A stretch of DNA of 64,000 nt from Shewanella sp. UCD-KL21 (GTDB lineage: Bacteria; Pseudomonadota; Gammaproteobacteria; Enterobacterales; Shewanellaceae), in assembly GCF_001957135.1 (NCBI RefSeq), contig NZ_MPHK01000018.1, forward strand, positions 1-64,000, read 5' to 3'. Positions within the stretch are counted from its first letter, which is position 1. Each line of letters begins with the position of its first letter. The translations under genes were made by a program, and so were the position numbers. Shown one piece after another: positions 55,915-64,000 of this stretch. The notes beneath the pieces were generated by a model, which saw only the letters and a list, made by a program, of their open reading frames with translations, was not told where the DNA came from and did no database searches.

Positions 55915-56856
55915 TTAATTTCCCGTCAATAAAATATACCCAAGTGATGCACTGCCAATGGCCAGCCACAAGATGATCCCCAACATTAACGGCTTGGGCC
56001 CATTAGCGCGCATTTTACTGACCGTGATACCAGCGCCAATTAAAAACAAACACACAATAAGCAACTGCTTGGACGTGCTAAACAGCACGTCATAAACCGG
56101 CTGACCTTGTGGGATAAAGTAAGCTACCAATATGGCGATACAATAAAAGCCAATAAAATACGGGATCGATATTTTTGATTTGTCGCCGCCAAAAACTATT
56201 GCGCTGAGTAAGGCAATAGGGATGATCCAAAGCGCTCTAGCCAGTTTAATGGTGGTGGCGGTTTTTAATGCCTCATCGCCATAAGCAGAGGCAGCGCCAA
56301 CCACAGATGAAGTATCGTGAATGGCAATGGCGCTCCACACGCCAAAATCATATTGGCTAAGTGATAACGCGTGGCCAATAGTGGGAAATAAAAATAATGC
56401 CGCTGAATTAAGTAAAAACACACAGGCCAGCGATACCGCAATTTGCTCATTTTTGGCATTAATAGCAGGCGCGACAGCCGCTATCGCGCTACCGCCACAA
56501 ATCGCGGTGCCGCAACTGATTAAATGACCCGTCTTAACTTCTAATTTCATTAACCGGGTTAAGCCAAAGCCAAGCATCAGTGTGAAAAAGATAGAGCCAA
56601 CGATTAAGCCAAGATTATGACTACTGGCAGCAATCGCTTCAGGTAAATTAATCCCAAAACCTAAACCAACAATTGAATAGGCTAATAACTTTTTAGTGAG
56701 CTTATTTAAGTCAATATGGCTTGGCACCATGCCAACACTGGCAAGGGTGAAACCCATGAGCAAGGCAACAGGGGAAGAGATAACAGGCGTTAAGCAAACT
56801 AAGCCAACAGCAATAAATAGCCACAGTTTAAAGCGCGAAGAAAAAGCAGTTGTCAT
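55915..56856 (-). CDS. YeiH/UPF0324-family putative sulfate exporter
   Basis: A 313-residue membrane protein with about nine or ten helices. YeiH-family motifs are seen: [34 protein letters not shown] and [10 protein letters not shown]. The family (PSE, putative sulfate exporter; TC 2.A.98) is linked with sulfonate and organic-sulfur metabolism, but transport is shown only in few cases. It is monocistronic, convergent with the small protein gene. Confidence 0.88.
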   Translation of the reverse strand: MTTAFSSRFKLWLFIAVGLVCLTPVISSPVALLMGFTLASVGMVPSHIDLNKLTKKLLAYSIVGLGFGINLPEAIAASSHNLGLIVGSIFFTLMLGFGLTRLMKLEVKTGHLISCGTAICGGSAIAAVAPAINAKNEQIAVSLACVFLLNSAALFLFPTIGHALSLSQYDFGVWSAIAIHDTSSVVGAASAYGDEALKTATTIKLARALWIIPIALLSAIVFGGDKSKISIPYFIGFYCIAILVAYFIPQGQPVYDVLFSTSKQLLIVCLFLIGAGITVSKMRANGPKPLMLGIILWLAIGSASLGYILLTGN

Positions 56857-57073
56857 TAGGCTTTGATGATCTCTGGAATTAAATGTTGCAGCGGTTTATG
56901 GCGAATTCTTGTAAAAGCCGTCACCAGATTTGCCCGAAGCGTCGATGCTTGAGTGTAACAATTAGATTGCCATGGCACGATTAAATTGAACTGAAAGTTT
57001 TTAATTAAGCTGCATTTCAACGGCTAGCTGTTGTTAAGCGCCGCTAACATCGCAGTTTTTGTCTTTGAGCATA

Positions 57074-57127
57074 TTGACATTGTTTGATAGTCAAAATACT
57101 ATTTGGGAATATAGTTTGATAGTCAAA
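57074..57127 (+). promoter_or_regulatory. CDF/MarR operon promoter with two MarR-type operators
   Basis: TTGACA (57074-57079) and TACTAT (57097-57102) with a 17-base spacer form a strong sigma-70 promoter. The 13-bp palindrome TTTGATAGTCAAA occurs twice, at 57083-57095 (between -35 and -10) and at 57115-57127 (just past the predicted start near 57109). The centres are 32 bases apart, three helix turns. The MarR gene at the operon end probably binds here. Confidence 0.8.
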
Positions 57128-57139
57128 CAAAGGTGTCTT

Positions 57140-58162
57140 TTGAAATTTTTAAATCAACATCATCATCAATTTAGTTCGTTGCACAATAAAGGTGAGAAAC
57201 GCACCCTGTACGTGTTGATTTTAACCGTAACTGCCATGGTGGTTGAGATTGTCGCCGGTACCATTTACGGCTCAATGGCTTTACTGGCTGATGGTTGGCA
57301 CATGGGCACGCATGCTGCGGCATTTTGTATCACCTTATTTACTTATCGCTATGCCAGAAAGCATGCTGGCAGTGATAAATTTTCTTTTGGGACTGGCAAG
57401 GTCAGTGTATTAGGCGGTTACACCAGCGCGATAGTGCTTGGAGTGGTGGCGTTATTGATGCTGGCTGAATCGATTCACCGGCTGTTTAATCCGCAAAACA
57501 TTCAATTTAATGAAGCAATTATGGTGGCCTTTATTGGTTTGGCGGTAAATGTGGTTAGCATGTTCTTGCTGGGCGATCATCATCATGGCCATGATCACTC
57601 TCATGGGCATGCCCATTCCGATAGCCATTCACATAAGCACTCACATAACCATTCACATAAGCACTCACATGGGAATTCGCATAACCATTCTCACCATGAA
57701 ACCGCGCAAGCAGAACATCAGCATGATCGCCAAGATAAGCAGCATCATGATCACAACTTAAGGGCGGCTTATTTACATGTGTTAGCCGATGCTCTGACTT
57801 CAGTATTGGCTATTGTGGCGCTAATTTTTGGTAAGTTTTATGGCTGGAACTGGCTTGATGCGGTAATGGGCATGGTGGGCGCTGCGGTGATTTGTAAGTG
57901 GACCTTAGGCTTATTAAAGCAAACTAGCCCTGTATTGCTAGATGAAAATATAGATCAGCATTATCGTCAGGCAATAACAGAAGCATTACAGCCCTTTGCC
58001 AGCATCAAAGATATGCATATATGGAAGATCAGTGGCGATCATTACTCAGCGGCCATCATTCTTGAGTCTCACGTTGATAAAAGCATTGCTGAATACAAAC
58101 AATTATTAGCGAACTTTGATAAAATTAATCATCTCACCCTTGAGGTTCATCCTGTTAAATAA
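57140..58162 (+). CDS. CDF-family metal efflux transporter, DmeF/ZitB-like
   Basis: A cation diffusion facilitator exporting divalent metal (Zn, Co, Ni or Cd) from the cytoplasm. The 340 residues have six helices; metal-site motifs are LADGWHMGTHA in helix 2 and VLADALTSVLA in helix 5. Between helices 4 and 5 lies a histidine-rich loop of over 60 residues. The start is TTG at 57140: it has AGGTG upstream and lies downstream of the promoter, whereas the longer ORF (57059) starts before the predicted transcription start. It is followed by an overlapping MarR gene. Confidence 0.9.
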   Translation: MKFLNQHHHQFSSLHNKGEKRTLYVLILTVTAMVVEIVAGTIYGSMALLADGWHMGTHAAAFCITLFTYRYARKHAGSDKFSFGTGKVSVLGGYTSAIVLGVVALLMLAESIHRLFNPQNIQFNEAIMVAFIGLAVNVVSMFLLGDHHHGHDHSHGHAHSDSHSHKHSHNHSHKHSHGNSHNHSHHETAQAEHQHDRQDKQHHDHNLRAAYLHVLADALTSVLAIVALIFGKFYGWNWLDAVMGMVGAAVICKWTLGLLKQTSPVLLDENIDQHYRQAITEALQPFASIKDMHIWKISGDHYSAAIILESHVDKSIAEYKQLLANFDKINHLTLEVHPVK

Positions 58163-58578
58163 TGAAAAATCTACAAAACCTAAATCACTTACTGACTGAA
58201 TTTTACGACAAGATGGCTTCTTGGGAGCAATCGGTGGTAAAAGAAACCGGCTATTCATTGGCGCAAACCCATACCATTGAAGTATTGGGCAATCATGGTC
58301 CTTTACGGATGAAGGCGTTGGCGCAAAAGCTGGCGATCACCACTGGCACCTTAACTGTTCAGGTGGATAAATTAGTCCAAGCTCAGCTAATTGAACGCTG
58401 TGCACATCCCGATGATAGACGCTCAATCGTGGTAGTGTTAACAGAAGCTGGGCAAGTGATCCATCGCCAGCATAATCAATTACATTTAGATTTAGTGGCT
58501 GATTTGAGCCGCAATATCGACCCTGAGCATCTACAGGTTTTACAAAGCTGCTTAGCAAAAATGAACCAAGAGTTTTAA
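58162..58578 (+). CDS. MarR-family transcriptional regulator
   Basis: A 138-residue winged-helix repressor. The HTH is MKALAQKLAITTGTLTVQVDKL, and the wing has HPDDRRSIVVVLT. Its ATG shares one base with the transporter stop (TAATG), so both are translated together. The paired TTTGATAGTCAAA operators at the operon promoter are its likely targets. A terminator follows. Confidence 0.93.
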   Translation: MKNLQNLNHLLTEFYDKMASWEQSVVKETGYSLAQTHTIEVLGNHGPLRMKALAQKLAITTGTLTVQVDKLVQAQLIERCAHPDDRRSIVVVLTEAGQVIHRQHNQLHLDLVADLSRNIDPEHLQVLQSCLAKMNQEF

Positions 58579-58602
58579 GATAAAGCCCATGCAAAAACAA
58601 TA

Positions 58603-58640
58603 AAGTCCAAGCTATATGATCTTAGCTTGGACTTTTTTAT
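58603..58640 (+). terminator. Terminator of the CDF-MarR operon
   Basis: AAGTCCAAGCTA / TAGCTTGGACTT forms a 12-bp stem. TTTTTATT follows on the plus strand, and the left side is A-rich. It may also serve the minus-strand gene. Confidence 0.92.
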
Positions 58641-58681
58641 TTACTATGTTTAGCAACTTAAACCGCTAGCAAGCTCATCAA

Positions 58682-59200
58682 TTAACGCTGATGCATAGCG
58701 TAATCACTGCCATCTTTGGCGGTAAACACTTTGCAGTTACCTTCAGTTGGTAAACAACGTGAATGCAGCATGCTTACCCATTGCTTGTAAGGTGTCGGTA
58801 AATTCTTAATCGGCAGTGCCACTTGAATATCTTCAATATGCGCTGGGTCATTAGCACCAAGTTCACCGTTGCGATCAAAGCATACTTCAACATGGGTATC
58901 GTTATTTTTCAATACGATAGAGCTTGGGTCACTTTTATGACCAGTTAACGCCACAAATTGACATGGATTTTGTAATCCACATTGGCTGCCATCTTTCATG
59001 AATGCTAGCAGATGAGTGTAGTAAATGACGTAACTACTGACTTCGGCATGAGAACCGTTAGCCAATGGAAAGTTATTGTCTAAAAATACTTTCGCGTTAG
59101 TGATTTTATCTGCATTAGTGCTGGTCGCCACAATTTGTTCTTCAATGAAGCTGTTAAGGTCGTGAGCGGCTGTGTTGTGGTTCATAGTAGTCATAATCAT
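58682..59200 (-). CDS. Unknown protein divergent from the XRE regulator
   Basis: A soluble 172-residue protein with no signal peptide or membrane segment. I recognise no family. The sequence has several cysteines (CGLQNPC, VCFDRNGELG and LPTEGNC) and ends AKDGSDYAMHQR. The start is chosen at 59200 because GAGGA lies 8 bases before it; ATGs at 59194 and 59230 are alternatives. It is divergent from the XRE gene with a 196-bp region full of inverted repeats, so it is a likely target of that regulator. Confidence 0.7.
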   Translation of the reverse strand: MIMTTMNHNTAAHDLNSFIEEQIVATSTNADKITNAKVFLDNNFPLANGSHAEVSSYVIYYTHLLAFMKDGSQCGLQNPCQFVALTGHKSDPSSIVLKNNDTHVEVCFDRNGELGANDPAHIEDIQVALPIKNLPTPYKQWVSMLHSRCLPTEGNCKVFTAKDGSDYAMHQR

Positions 59201-59360
59201 AACCTTATCCTCTTCGTTTGATGTCGGCACTTGCTGGTTGTTGTCAGCAATTCATGCCCTGCGTACTGGTTTAACATTTACTGGCTTAAACGGGTTTTGT
59301 TAAAACAAACACTGTTTCCCGATTGCTTGATTTGTAGTCTAGTGTATTTTTCACTACAAT

Positions 59361-59387
59361 TTCACAATAAAAATTTTACACTGTGAA
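59361..59387. promoter_or_regulatory. Inverted repeat before the XRE gene
   Basis: TTCACA (59361-59366) and TGTGAA (59382-59387) are arms of an interrupted palindrome around an AT core. A related TAGTGTA...TTCACTA element lies about 20 bases before it. It could be the operator controlling both divergent genes. Confidence 0.4.
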
Positions 59388-59396
59388 TTTTACAAA

Positions 59397-60929
59397 ATGC
59401 GCAATGATCAAAGCTTGATGAGAAAGTCACATTTCCTTGGCACTAAGATTCGTAATTTACGTAAACGCAATCACCTGACCATGGAAGATTTATCCGCTCG
59501 ATGCATTCGAGTGGATTCCAGTTCGGCGCCGTCAGTGTCGTACCTTTCGATGATAGAGCGTGGAAAACGTGTCCCCAGTGCCGGCATGCTGGCCGTGATC
59601 GCAACCGTGTTTCAAAAAGACGTGGACTGGTTTTTAGATGACATGCCAGAAGAGCAGTCCATTACCCCTGAAAAAGGCCGTCATGGCGGGGTTAGTGGTA
59701 TGCCGCTTGAGCCTAGTTTCTTGTTTTCAAATGATATATTGCAAATTGCCATTCCAGAAATGTTATCGCAAACAGGTACATCAGGCAGGCAATTTGCCCA
59801 GTTACTTATTCGCGCCCATCAAGAACATCATCAAAATCACTTCCCCGATTTAGAACGCGCCGCCGAAGATATTGGCAAAAAACAGCTGCCCTTAGCTGCT
59901 GATGACATGCTTAATATCGCTAAAAGTATGGGGCTTAAAATTAAATGGATTGATGAAATTCCCACAGAAGTGATCGATGAAACTGGCGCCAGTTCAGCCC
60001 GATTAACCACCTCATTTTTCGAGCCGCCAGCGACGATTTATATTAATAAAGCCCTTAAAGCCAATGTGCCGCGATTAAAATATGACTTGGCGGTGCATAT
60101 TGGTCATTGCGTTTTACACAATAAAGATGGCCTAAAAAGCGTGATGACATCCGGTCGGCGGGTAGAAATTGATGATGACAGCTCAATGCAATCAAATACC
60201 CTTAATGCGCAAGATATTTTGCATGCATGGCGTGATTTTGAATCAAGCTTTTTTGCTGGTGCGCTCTTGTGTCCCAAGGTGCCTTTTAGGCAGTTACTTG
60301 ATCGCCACGGCTATGAAATTGCGGTGCATAAACAGCTGCAAGTCTCTGCATCGGTGGCGATGCGCCGCATGACTGTCGTTTCACCTTATCCCCACTGGCA
60401 TTACTTTGATGCCTATGCGCCAGGCAAGCTAAAAGCGGTATATCGCGGTAATGGTATTCCACTGCCATGGGGCAACATGCGTATTGTTGAAGACCCATGT
60501 CATCACTGGGCAGTGTTTAGAAAAATCAATGAACCTAGCACCGATGGCACCTCAGCGCAGATCTCGATTTTAAATGTCGGTAATGAGCCACGAATTTACT
60601 GTTGTGAATCAATCAAAGTTGATGATTCAGCAGGTAATCCTCACGTGTTATGTGCTGGCATTGACTTAAACCCTGCCATTGAAGCCCAAGGTAAAGATGC
60701 AAAATCCATTACCGCTGATTTAAAGAAAGCCTGTGTCGATAATGGCGGTTTGGTGGCCATTCCAAAACACATCAAAGCCGATTTAACCAGTGTGGCAAAA
60801 ATCCTTAATATCAATTGGATTGAGCGCGGCATAGACAATGATGCTCGGGTGATTTGCTCACGCGGCGCCGTGTGTCCACGCCAGCCAAGCTGTTATGCAG
60901 CAGGTAAAGCCTTGTGTGAAGAAAGCTAG
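59397..60929 (+). CDS. XRE-family regulator with degenerate IrrE-like domain
   Basis: A 510-residue regulator. The N-terminal HTH is GTKIRNLRKRNHLTMEDLSA...SYLSMIERGKRVPS. The middle region resembles the ImmA/IrrE domain of RamB-type short-chain-fatty-acid regulators, but the HExxH zinc motif is VHIGHCVLH, without the glutamate. The C-terminal part looks like the DUF3612 type and has a cysteine cluster (CSRGAVCPRQPSCYAAGKALC). No protease activity is expected. The ATG has no clear ribosome site; an ATG at 59418 is possible. The effector is unknown. Confidence 0.85.
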   Translation: MRNDQSLMRKSHFLGTKIRNLRKRNHLTMEDLSARCIRVDSSSAPSVSYLSMIERGKRVPSAGMLAVIATVFQKDVDWFLDDMPEEQSITPEKGRHGGVSGMPLEPSFLFSNDILQIAIPEMLSQTGTSGRQFAQLLIRAHQEHHQNHFPDLERAAEDIGKKQLPLAADDMLNIAKSMGLKIKWIDEIPTEVIDETGASSARLTTSFFEPPATIYINKALKANVPRLKYDLAVHIGHCVLHNKDGLKSVMTSGRRVEIDDDSSMQSNTLNAQDILHAWRDFESSFFAGALLCPKVPFRQLLDRHGYEIAVHKQLQVSASVAMRRMTVVSPYPHWHYFDAYAPGKLKAVYRGNGIPLPWGNMRIVEDPCHHWAVFRKINEPSTDGTSAQISILNVGNEPRIYCCESIKVDDSAGNPHVLCAGIDLNPAIEAQGKDAKSITADLKKACVDNGGLVAIPKHIKADLTSVAKILNINWIERGIDNDARVICSRGAVCPRQPSCYAAGKALCEES

Positions 60930-61190
60930 AACGGTTGTTAATGGGCGTCAAATTATCTGCAAAGGGTAATTTGGCCGCTTTAGCTTTCACTTGCAGATTC
61001 ACTTGAGTGACAAATCAATTAGGTGACTGTTTACAAATGCTTTTGTTTTGATACTTTTGTTCTGATATTGTTGTTAGCCTAGAATTTTGGAGCGTTAATA
61101 GCGTTTTAATGCAAAACGACTTTAAACCCTCATTTAACACCATCTGTTCGCTATTTAGATGCTTGGTGTTTGCTGTAAAGGAATACAGTT

Positions 61191-61835
61191 ATGCTCGAAT
61201 TTTTATTAATCAATGCCAATACCCCCTATGCGATTGCGCTTTCTTTTGTACTGATCTTGGCCTTTTTAGAAGGGGTGGGTTTAGTCATTGGTTTCAGTAT
61301 TTCCAGCCTGTTAGATCACATATCCCCAATCGATTTAGATTTTGATGCAGACTTAGAAGTTGCTCAAACTGGCTTAACGCCGTTATTGGGTTGGCTTTGC
61401 CTTAATAAGTTGCCATTACTTATTTGGTTAGTGCTGTTGCTAACTTGTTTTTCCCTATTAGGTTACAGCTTAAATTACTTAAGCTACATCTATGCTGGTG
61501 GGCTTATAGCGCCCATCATTAGTGCTCCAATTGTGCTAGTCGCGAGTTTGTTTAGCACTTCATTGTTGGGGCGGCCATTAGCCAGGTTACTGCCTAAAAA
61601 TGAAACCTTAGCAGTATCCACTGGCAGCTTCAGCGGCCTAGCGGCAAAAATTACTGTCGGTACCGCTAAGTTAAATAGCCCTGCAGAAGCGGTGGTGGTT
61701 GACCAATATTCTCAAAAACATTATGTGATGGTGGCACCAGAATTTGCCGAGGAAAGTTTTACTCAGGATCAGCAAGTGGTGTTGCTACGTAAGTCAGGTC
61801 ACTTTTGGTTAGCAGCCAAATTTGATCCAATTTAA
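61191..61835 (+). CDS. yqiJ: YqiJ-like OB-fold membrane protein
   Basis: A 214-residue NfeD-related protein with N-terminal helices (about 12-40 and 76-125) and a C-terminal OB-fold (about 145-210; SGLAAKITVGTAKLNSPAEAVV). YqiJ partners with the flotillin-like YqiK. AAGGA lies 9 bases before the ATG. The yqiK gene starts 52 bases downstream. Confidence 0.9.
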   Translation: MLEFLLINANTPYAIALSFVLILAFLEGVGLVIGFSISSLLDHISPIDLDFDADLEVAQTGLTPLLGWLCLNKLPLLIWLVLLLTCFSLLGYSLNYLSYIYAGGLIAPIISAPIVLVASLFSTSLLGRPLARLLPKNETLAVSTGSFSGLAAKITVGTAKLNSPAEAVVVDQYSQKHYVMVAPEFAEESFTQDQQVVLLRKSGHFWLAAKFDPI

Positions 61836-61886
61836 AAAAGTAACTCACGGAAAGAAAATAAACAGCAGTCATTAAAAGGAATAAAA

Positions 61887-63671
61887 ATGGACGCACTAGA
61901 AATATCTTCAAGCACCAATACCACGTTTATCTTAATCATGGCGGGGGTAGCAGTACTTGCTTTTATCACCATCGGATTAATCTTCGCTAAATTATACATT
62001 CGCGCCTCCAAAGAGATTGCCTTCGTTCGTACCGGATTCGGTGGCGAGAAAGTGGTAAAAGATGGCGGCACCATTTGCCTGCCAGTGTTGCATGAAACCA
62101 TTCCCGTCAATATGAATACCTTACGTATTGAAGTCGAGAAAACCCAGAAAGATGCGCTGATCACCAAAGACAGAATGCGCGTGGACGTAAAAGCAGACTT
62201 CTATTTACGTGTCGCACCAAGTCAAGAAGGTATTTCGATGGCCGCGCAAACCTTGGGCACCAGAACCATGCGTGTTGAAGAGCTTAAAAAGCTGATGGAA
62301 TCTAAATTTGTTGATGTATTACGCGCTGTTGCTGCTGAGATGAGCATGACAGAAATGCATGAGCAACGAACTGATTTTGTTCAAAAAGTACAACAGAGTG
62401 TTGCCAATGATTTAGAGAAAAATGGTCTAGAACTTGAGTCAGTCTCACTGACAGGTTTTGACCAAACTGACCTGCAATTCTTTAATGAAAATAATGCTTT
62501 TGATGCTGAAGGTCGTGCCAGATTAGCTAAAATTATTGAAGAAAAACGTAAAGAAACCAATGATATTGAACAGGACAATCGCGTTAAAATTCAGCGTAGA
62601 AACTTAGAAGCAGAACGTCAGTCTCTTGATATTAAAAAAGAAGAAGAGGAAGCACGCCTAAGCCAAGAGCAAATTATTGCGTTTAAACGTGCCGATCAAA
62701 AAGCTGAAATTGCCAAAACGCGTGAGAGTAATGAGCGTGAAGAACGTGAAGCTGAAATCGCGAAAGAGCAAGCCATTGAAGCCGCTGAAATTGAGAAATC
62801 AAAAGACATTGAAACCCGTCAGATCGATAAGAAAAGAACACTGGCTCAGGCGCAAATTCAACAGCAACGCGACATTGAAGTGTCTGAACAAGAAAAGCAA
62901 ATTGCGGTAGCGGTGAAATCAGAAGAAGAGTCGGCAGCAAGAGCTAAAGCTGCAGGCGCTGAAAAAGATAAGGTTGAAAAAGAAGAGGCGGTTATTACAG
63001 CAAGACAGGTTGCTGAAGCCAATCGTCGTAAAGAAATTGAAGTGATTGATGCTAAGAAAGAAGCTGAGCGAGAAGCGGTCGGCGTGACGGTAAAAGCGGC
63101 TGCTGAGAAGCAAGCGGCTGAAGATAGAGCGACTGCGGTATTGACTGAAGCAAGAGCTGACTCAGATTCGAAGAAGCTACAAGCAGAAGCAGATGAGAAA
63201 GTTTTTGCCGTAGAAGCTGCAGGTAAACAAGCGTTATATGAAGCTGAAAACACCTTGAAAGATGAGCAAATTGAGCTGCAAAAAGCCCTCGCGATATTAA
63301 AAGTCTTACCTGAAATCGTCGCCAATGCGGTTAAACCGTTAGAAAATATTGATGGGATTAAGATCCTTCAAGGCTACCATGGTGCCAGCGCTGGAGCGGG
63401 TAACGATACAAGCCTTGCAACGGGTACGTCAGGCATGGCGGAGCAAATCACCTCTGCTGCACTTAATTATCGAGCCAATGCGCCACTGGTGGATTCAATG
63501 CTGCAAGAGCTTGGCTTGGTTGATTCAAAATCAGGCACCTTAAACGATTTAGTAAGTGGTGATAACTTCTTAACTGATGCGACCAGAAGTACGATTAAGC
63601 AAAGTAATATGTCACCAGTAACAGCAAATGGTAGTACAAGTTCTGAGGCGTTAGCGCCGAAGGCTAATTAA
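61887..63671 (+). CDS. yqiK: Flotillin-like protein YqiK
   Basis: A 594-residue flotillin. One N-terminal membrane helix (about 11-35) precedes an SPFH/band-7 domain (about 45-230; VDVKADFYLRVA, LTGFDQTDLQFFNENNAFD). A long charged coiled coil with many Glu-Ala-Lys repeats (about 240-460) forms the oligomer stalk. The C-terminus is Ser/Thr/Ala-rich. Flotillins organise membrane microdomains; the NfeD-type partner yqiJ is adjacent. A terminator follows. Confidence 0.94.
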   Translation: MDALEISSSTNTTFILIMAGVAVLAFITIGLIFAKLYIRASKEIAFVRTGFGGEKVVKDGGTICLPVLHETIPVNMNTLRIEVEKTQKDALITKDRMRVDVKADFYLRVAPSQEGISMAAQTLGTRTMRVEELKKLMESKFVDVLRAVAAEMSMTEMHEQRTDFVQKVQQSVANDLEKNGLELESVSLTGFDQTDLQFFNENNAFDAEGRARLAKIIEEKRKETNDIEQDNRVKIQRRNLEAERQSLDIKKEEEEARLSQEQIIAFKRADQKAEIAKTRESNEREEREAEIAKEQAIEAAEIEKSKDIETRQIDKKRTLAQAQIQQQRDIEVSEQEKQIAVAVKSEEESAARAKAAGAEKDKVEKEEAVITARQVAEANRRKEIEVIDAKKEAEREAVGVTVKAAAEKQAAEDRATAVLTEARADSDSKKLQAEADEKVFAVEAAGKQALYEAENTLKDEQIELQKALAILKVLPEIVANAVKPLENIDGIKILQGYHGASAGAGNDTSLATGTSGMAEQITSAALNYRANAPLVDSMLQELGLVDSKSGTLNDLVSGDNFLTDATRSTIKQSNMSPVTANGSTSSEALAPKAN

Positions 63672-63707
63672 CTGTACTAGCTCAGACTTGGGCTAGCATC
63701 TAAACCT

Positions 63708-63737
63708 AAAAAAGAGGATTAATAATCCTCTTTTTTG
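63708..63737. terminator. Bidirectional terminator after yqiK
   Basis: AAAAGAGGATTA / TAATCCTCTTTT forms a perfect stem with a short loop and T-runs on both sides. It serves yqiK and the convergent gene at 63781. Confidence 0.92.
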
Positions 63738-63780
63738 TTTTCTCATGAGTAAATTAAACACTGAAATTACAGCAAATTAT

Positions 63781-64000
63781 TTAGCTTCCAGCTTTACCAG
63801 CTTCTAAAATGGGCATTCCCGCTTCGGTAGGAATATAAATCCGCTCGCCACTGCCTTCTTGTAACCCTTTGATCCAGATGTAACGTAAATAGGCTTCATT
63901 GTCTTTTAAAGATTCACCAATGATCCTATTGGCTTCAGCAGCTGCCTTGGCAAGTTCGATATCTGCAGCACCTTCTGATTTTGCTCTTACAATTAGCGCC
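63781..64000 (-). CDS. Prohibitin/SPFH-family protein, C-terminal part
   Basis: The window ends inside this minus-strand gene. The visible C-terminal 72 codons read ...SEGAADIELAKAAAEANRII...LRYIWIKGLQEG...YIPTEAGMPILEAG. This is the end of a prohibitin-type SPFH protein: a coiled-coil region, then the conserved LxYxxIxxL segment. The stop is TAA at 63781-63783. It is convergent with yqiK, so two different SPFH proteins lie side by side. Confidence 0.8.
   Translation of the reverse strand, partial: ALIVRAKSEGAADIELAKAAAEANRIIGESLKDNEAYLRYIWIKGLQEGSGERIYIPTEAGMPILEAGKAGS

Noticed and set aside
62858..63325. 155-codon minus-strand frame inside yqiK
   Set aside because: It is antisense to the regular Glu-Ala-Lys coiled coil, which produces long open complementary frames.

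Overview
The window is chromosomal DNA of a gammaproteobacterium, most likely a Shewanella. The gene order polA-spf-engB, kbl-tdh, waaA-kdkA-coaD and tup/mob/moe/moa, the moderate-to-low GC, and recognisable Spot 42, CsrB/C-type and RyhB RNAs all fit that genus. No phage, insertion sequence, integron or CRISPR array was seen. The window opens at the distal end of an rRNA operon (5S rRNA) and closes inside a minus-strand SPFH/prohibitin-like gene.

Layout. 1-470: 5S rRNA and a decayed second 5S unit. 821-9760: a GGDEF/EAL sensor, an alpha/beta hydrolase, a DUF885 lipoprotein, adenosine deaminase, HemN and a DUF2489 protein. 9863-16818: the yihI-engB-polA neighbourhood, which carries a CsrB/CsrC-family RNA, cytochrome c4, Spot 42 with a CRP-like site, and a candidate unannotated small RNA. 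17205-22348: elbB, glpEG, kbl-tdh and a TetR regulator. 22481-32187: an envelope locus with waaA, kdkA, a GT9 transferase, a CDP-glycerol module (two glycerophosphotransferase-family proteins and a TagD-like cytidylyltransferase), GT25 and GT2 transferases, coaD and a Wzi-family protein. 32339-39419: mutM, then a six-gene minus-strand operon joining a tungstate/molybdate ABC importer (tupABC) to molybdenum cofactor synthesis (mobA, a mobB-moeA fusion, moaA). 39715-43242: a sigma-54 response regulator and histidine kinase pair. 43381-48834: a Fur-box-controlled RyhB RNA, a GNAT protein, yhhQ behind a preQ1-I riboswitch, a frameshifted surface-protein gene, menF and an HD-GYP protein. 49160-54726: a four-gene operon for an exported molybdenum hydroxylase with a triheme cytochrome c and an XdhC chaperone. 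54914-60929: a PqiA-like protein, a YeiH exporter, a CDF metal-efflux/MarR operon with clear operators, an unknown protein and a divergent XRE regulator. 61191-64000: yqiJ-yqiK and part of another SPFH protein.

How the genes connect. The tup-mob-moe-moa operon could supply cofactor to the molybdenum hydroxylase downstream. The waaA-to-wzi region is an outer-membrane glycan locus whose unusual part is predicted glycerol-phosphate transfer. Regulatory RNA is dense: three conserved sRNAs, one riboswitch and one candidate sRNA. The most interesting items are the CDP-glycerol module, the FAD-less molybdenum hydroxylase operon, the candidate sRNA downstream of Spot 42, the repeat structure in the Csr RNA, the MarR/CDF operator pair, and the XRE/unknown divergent pair.
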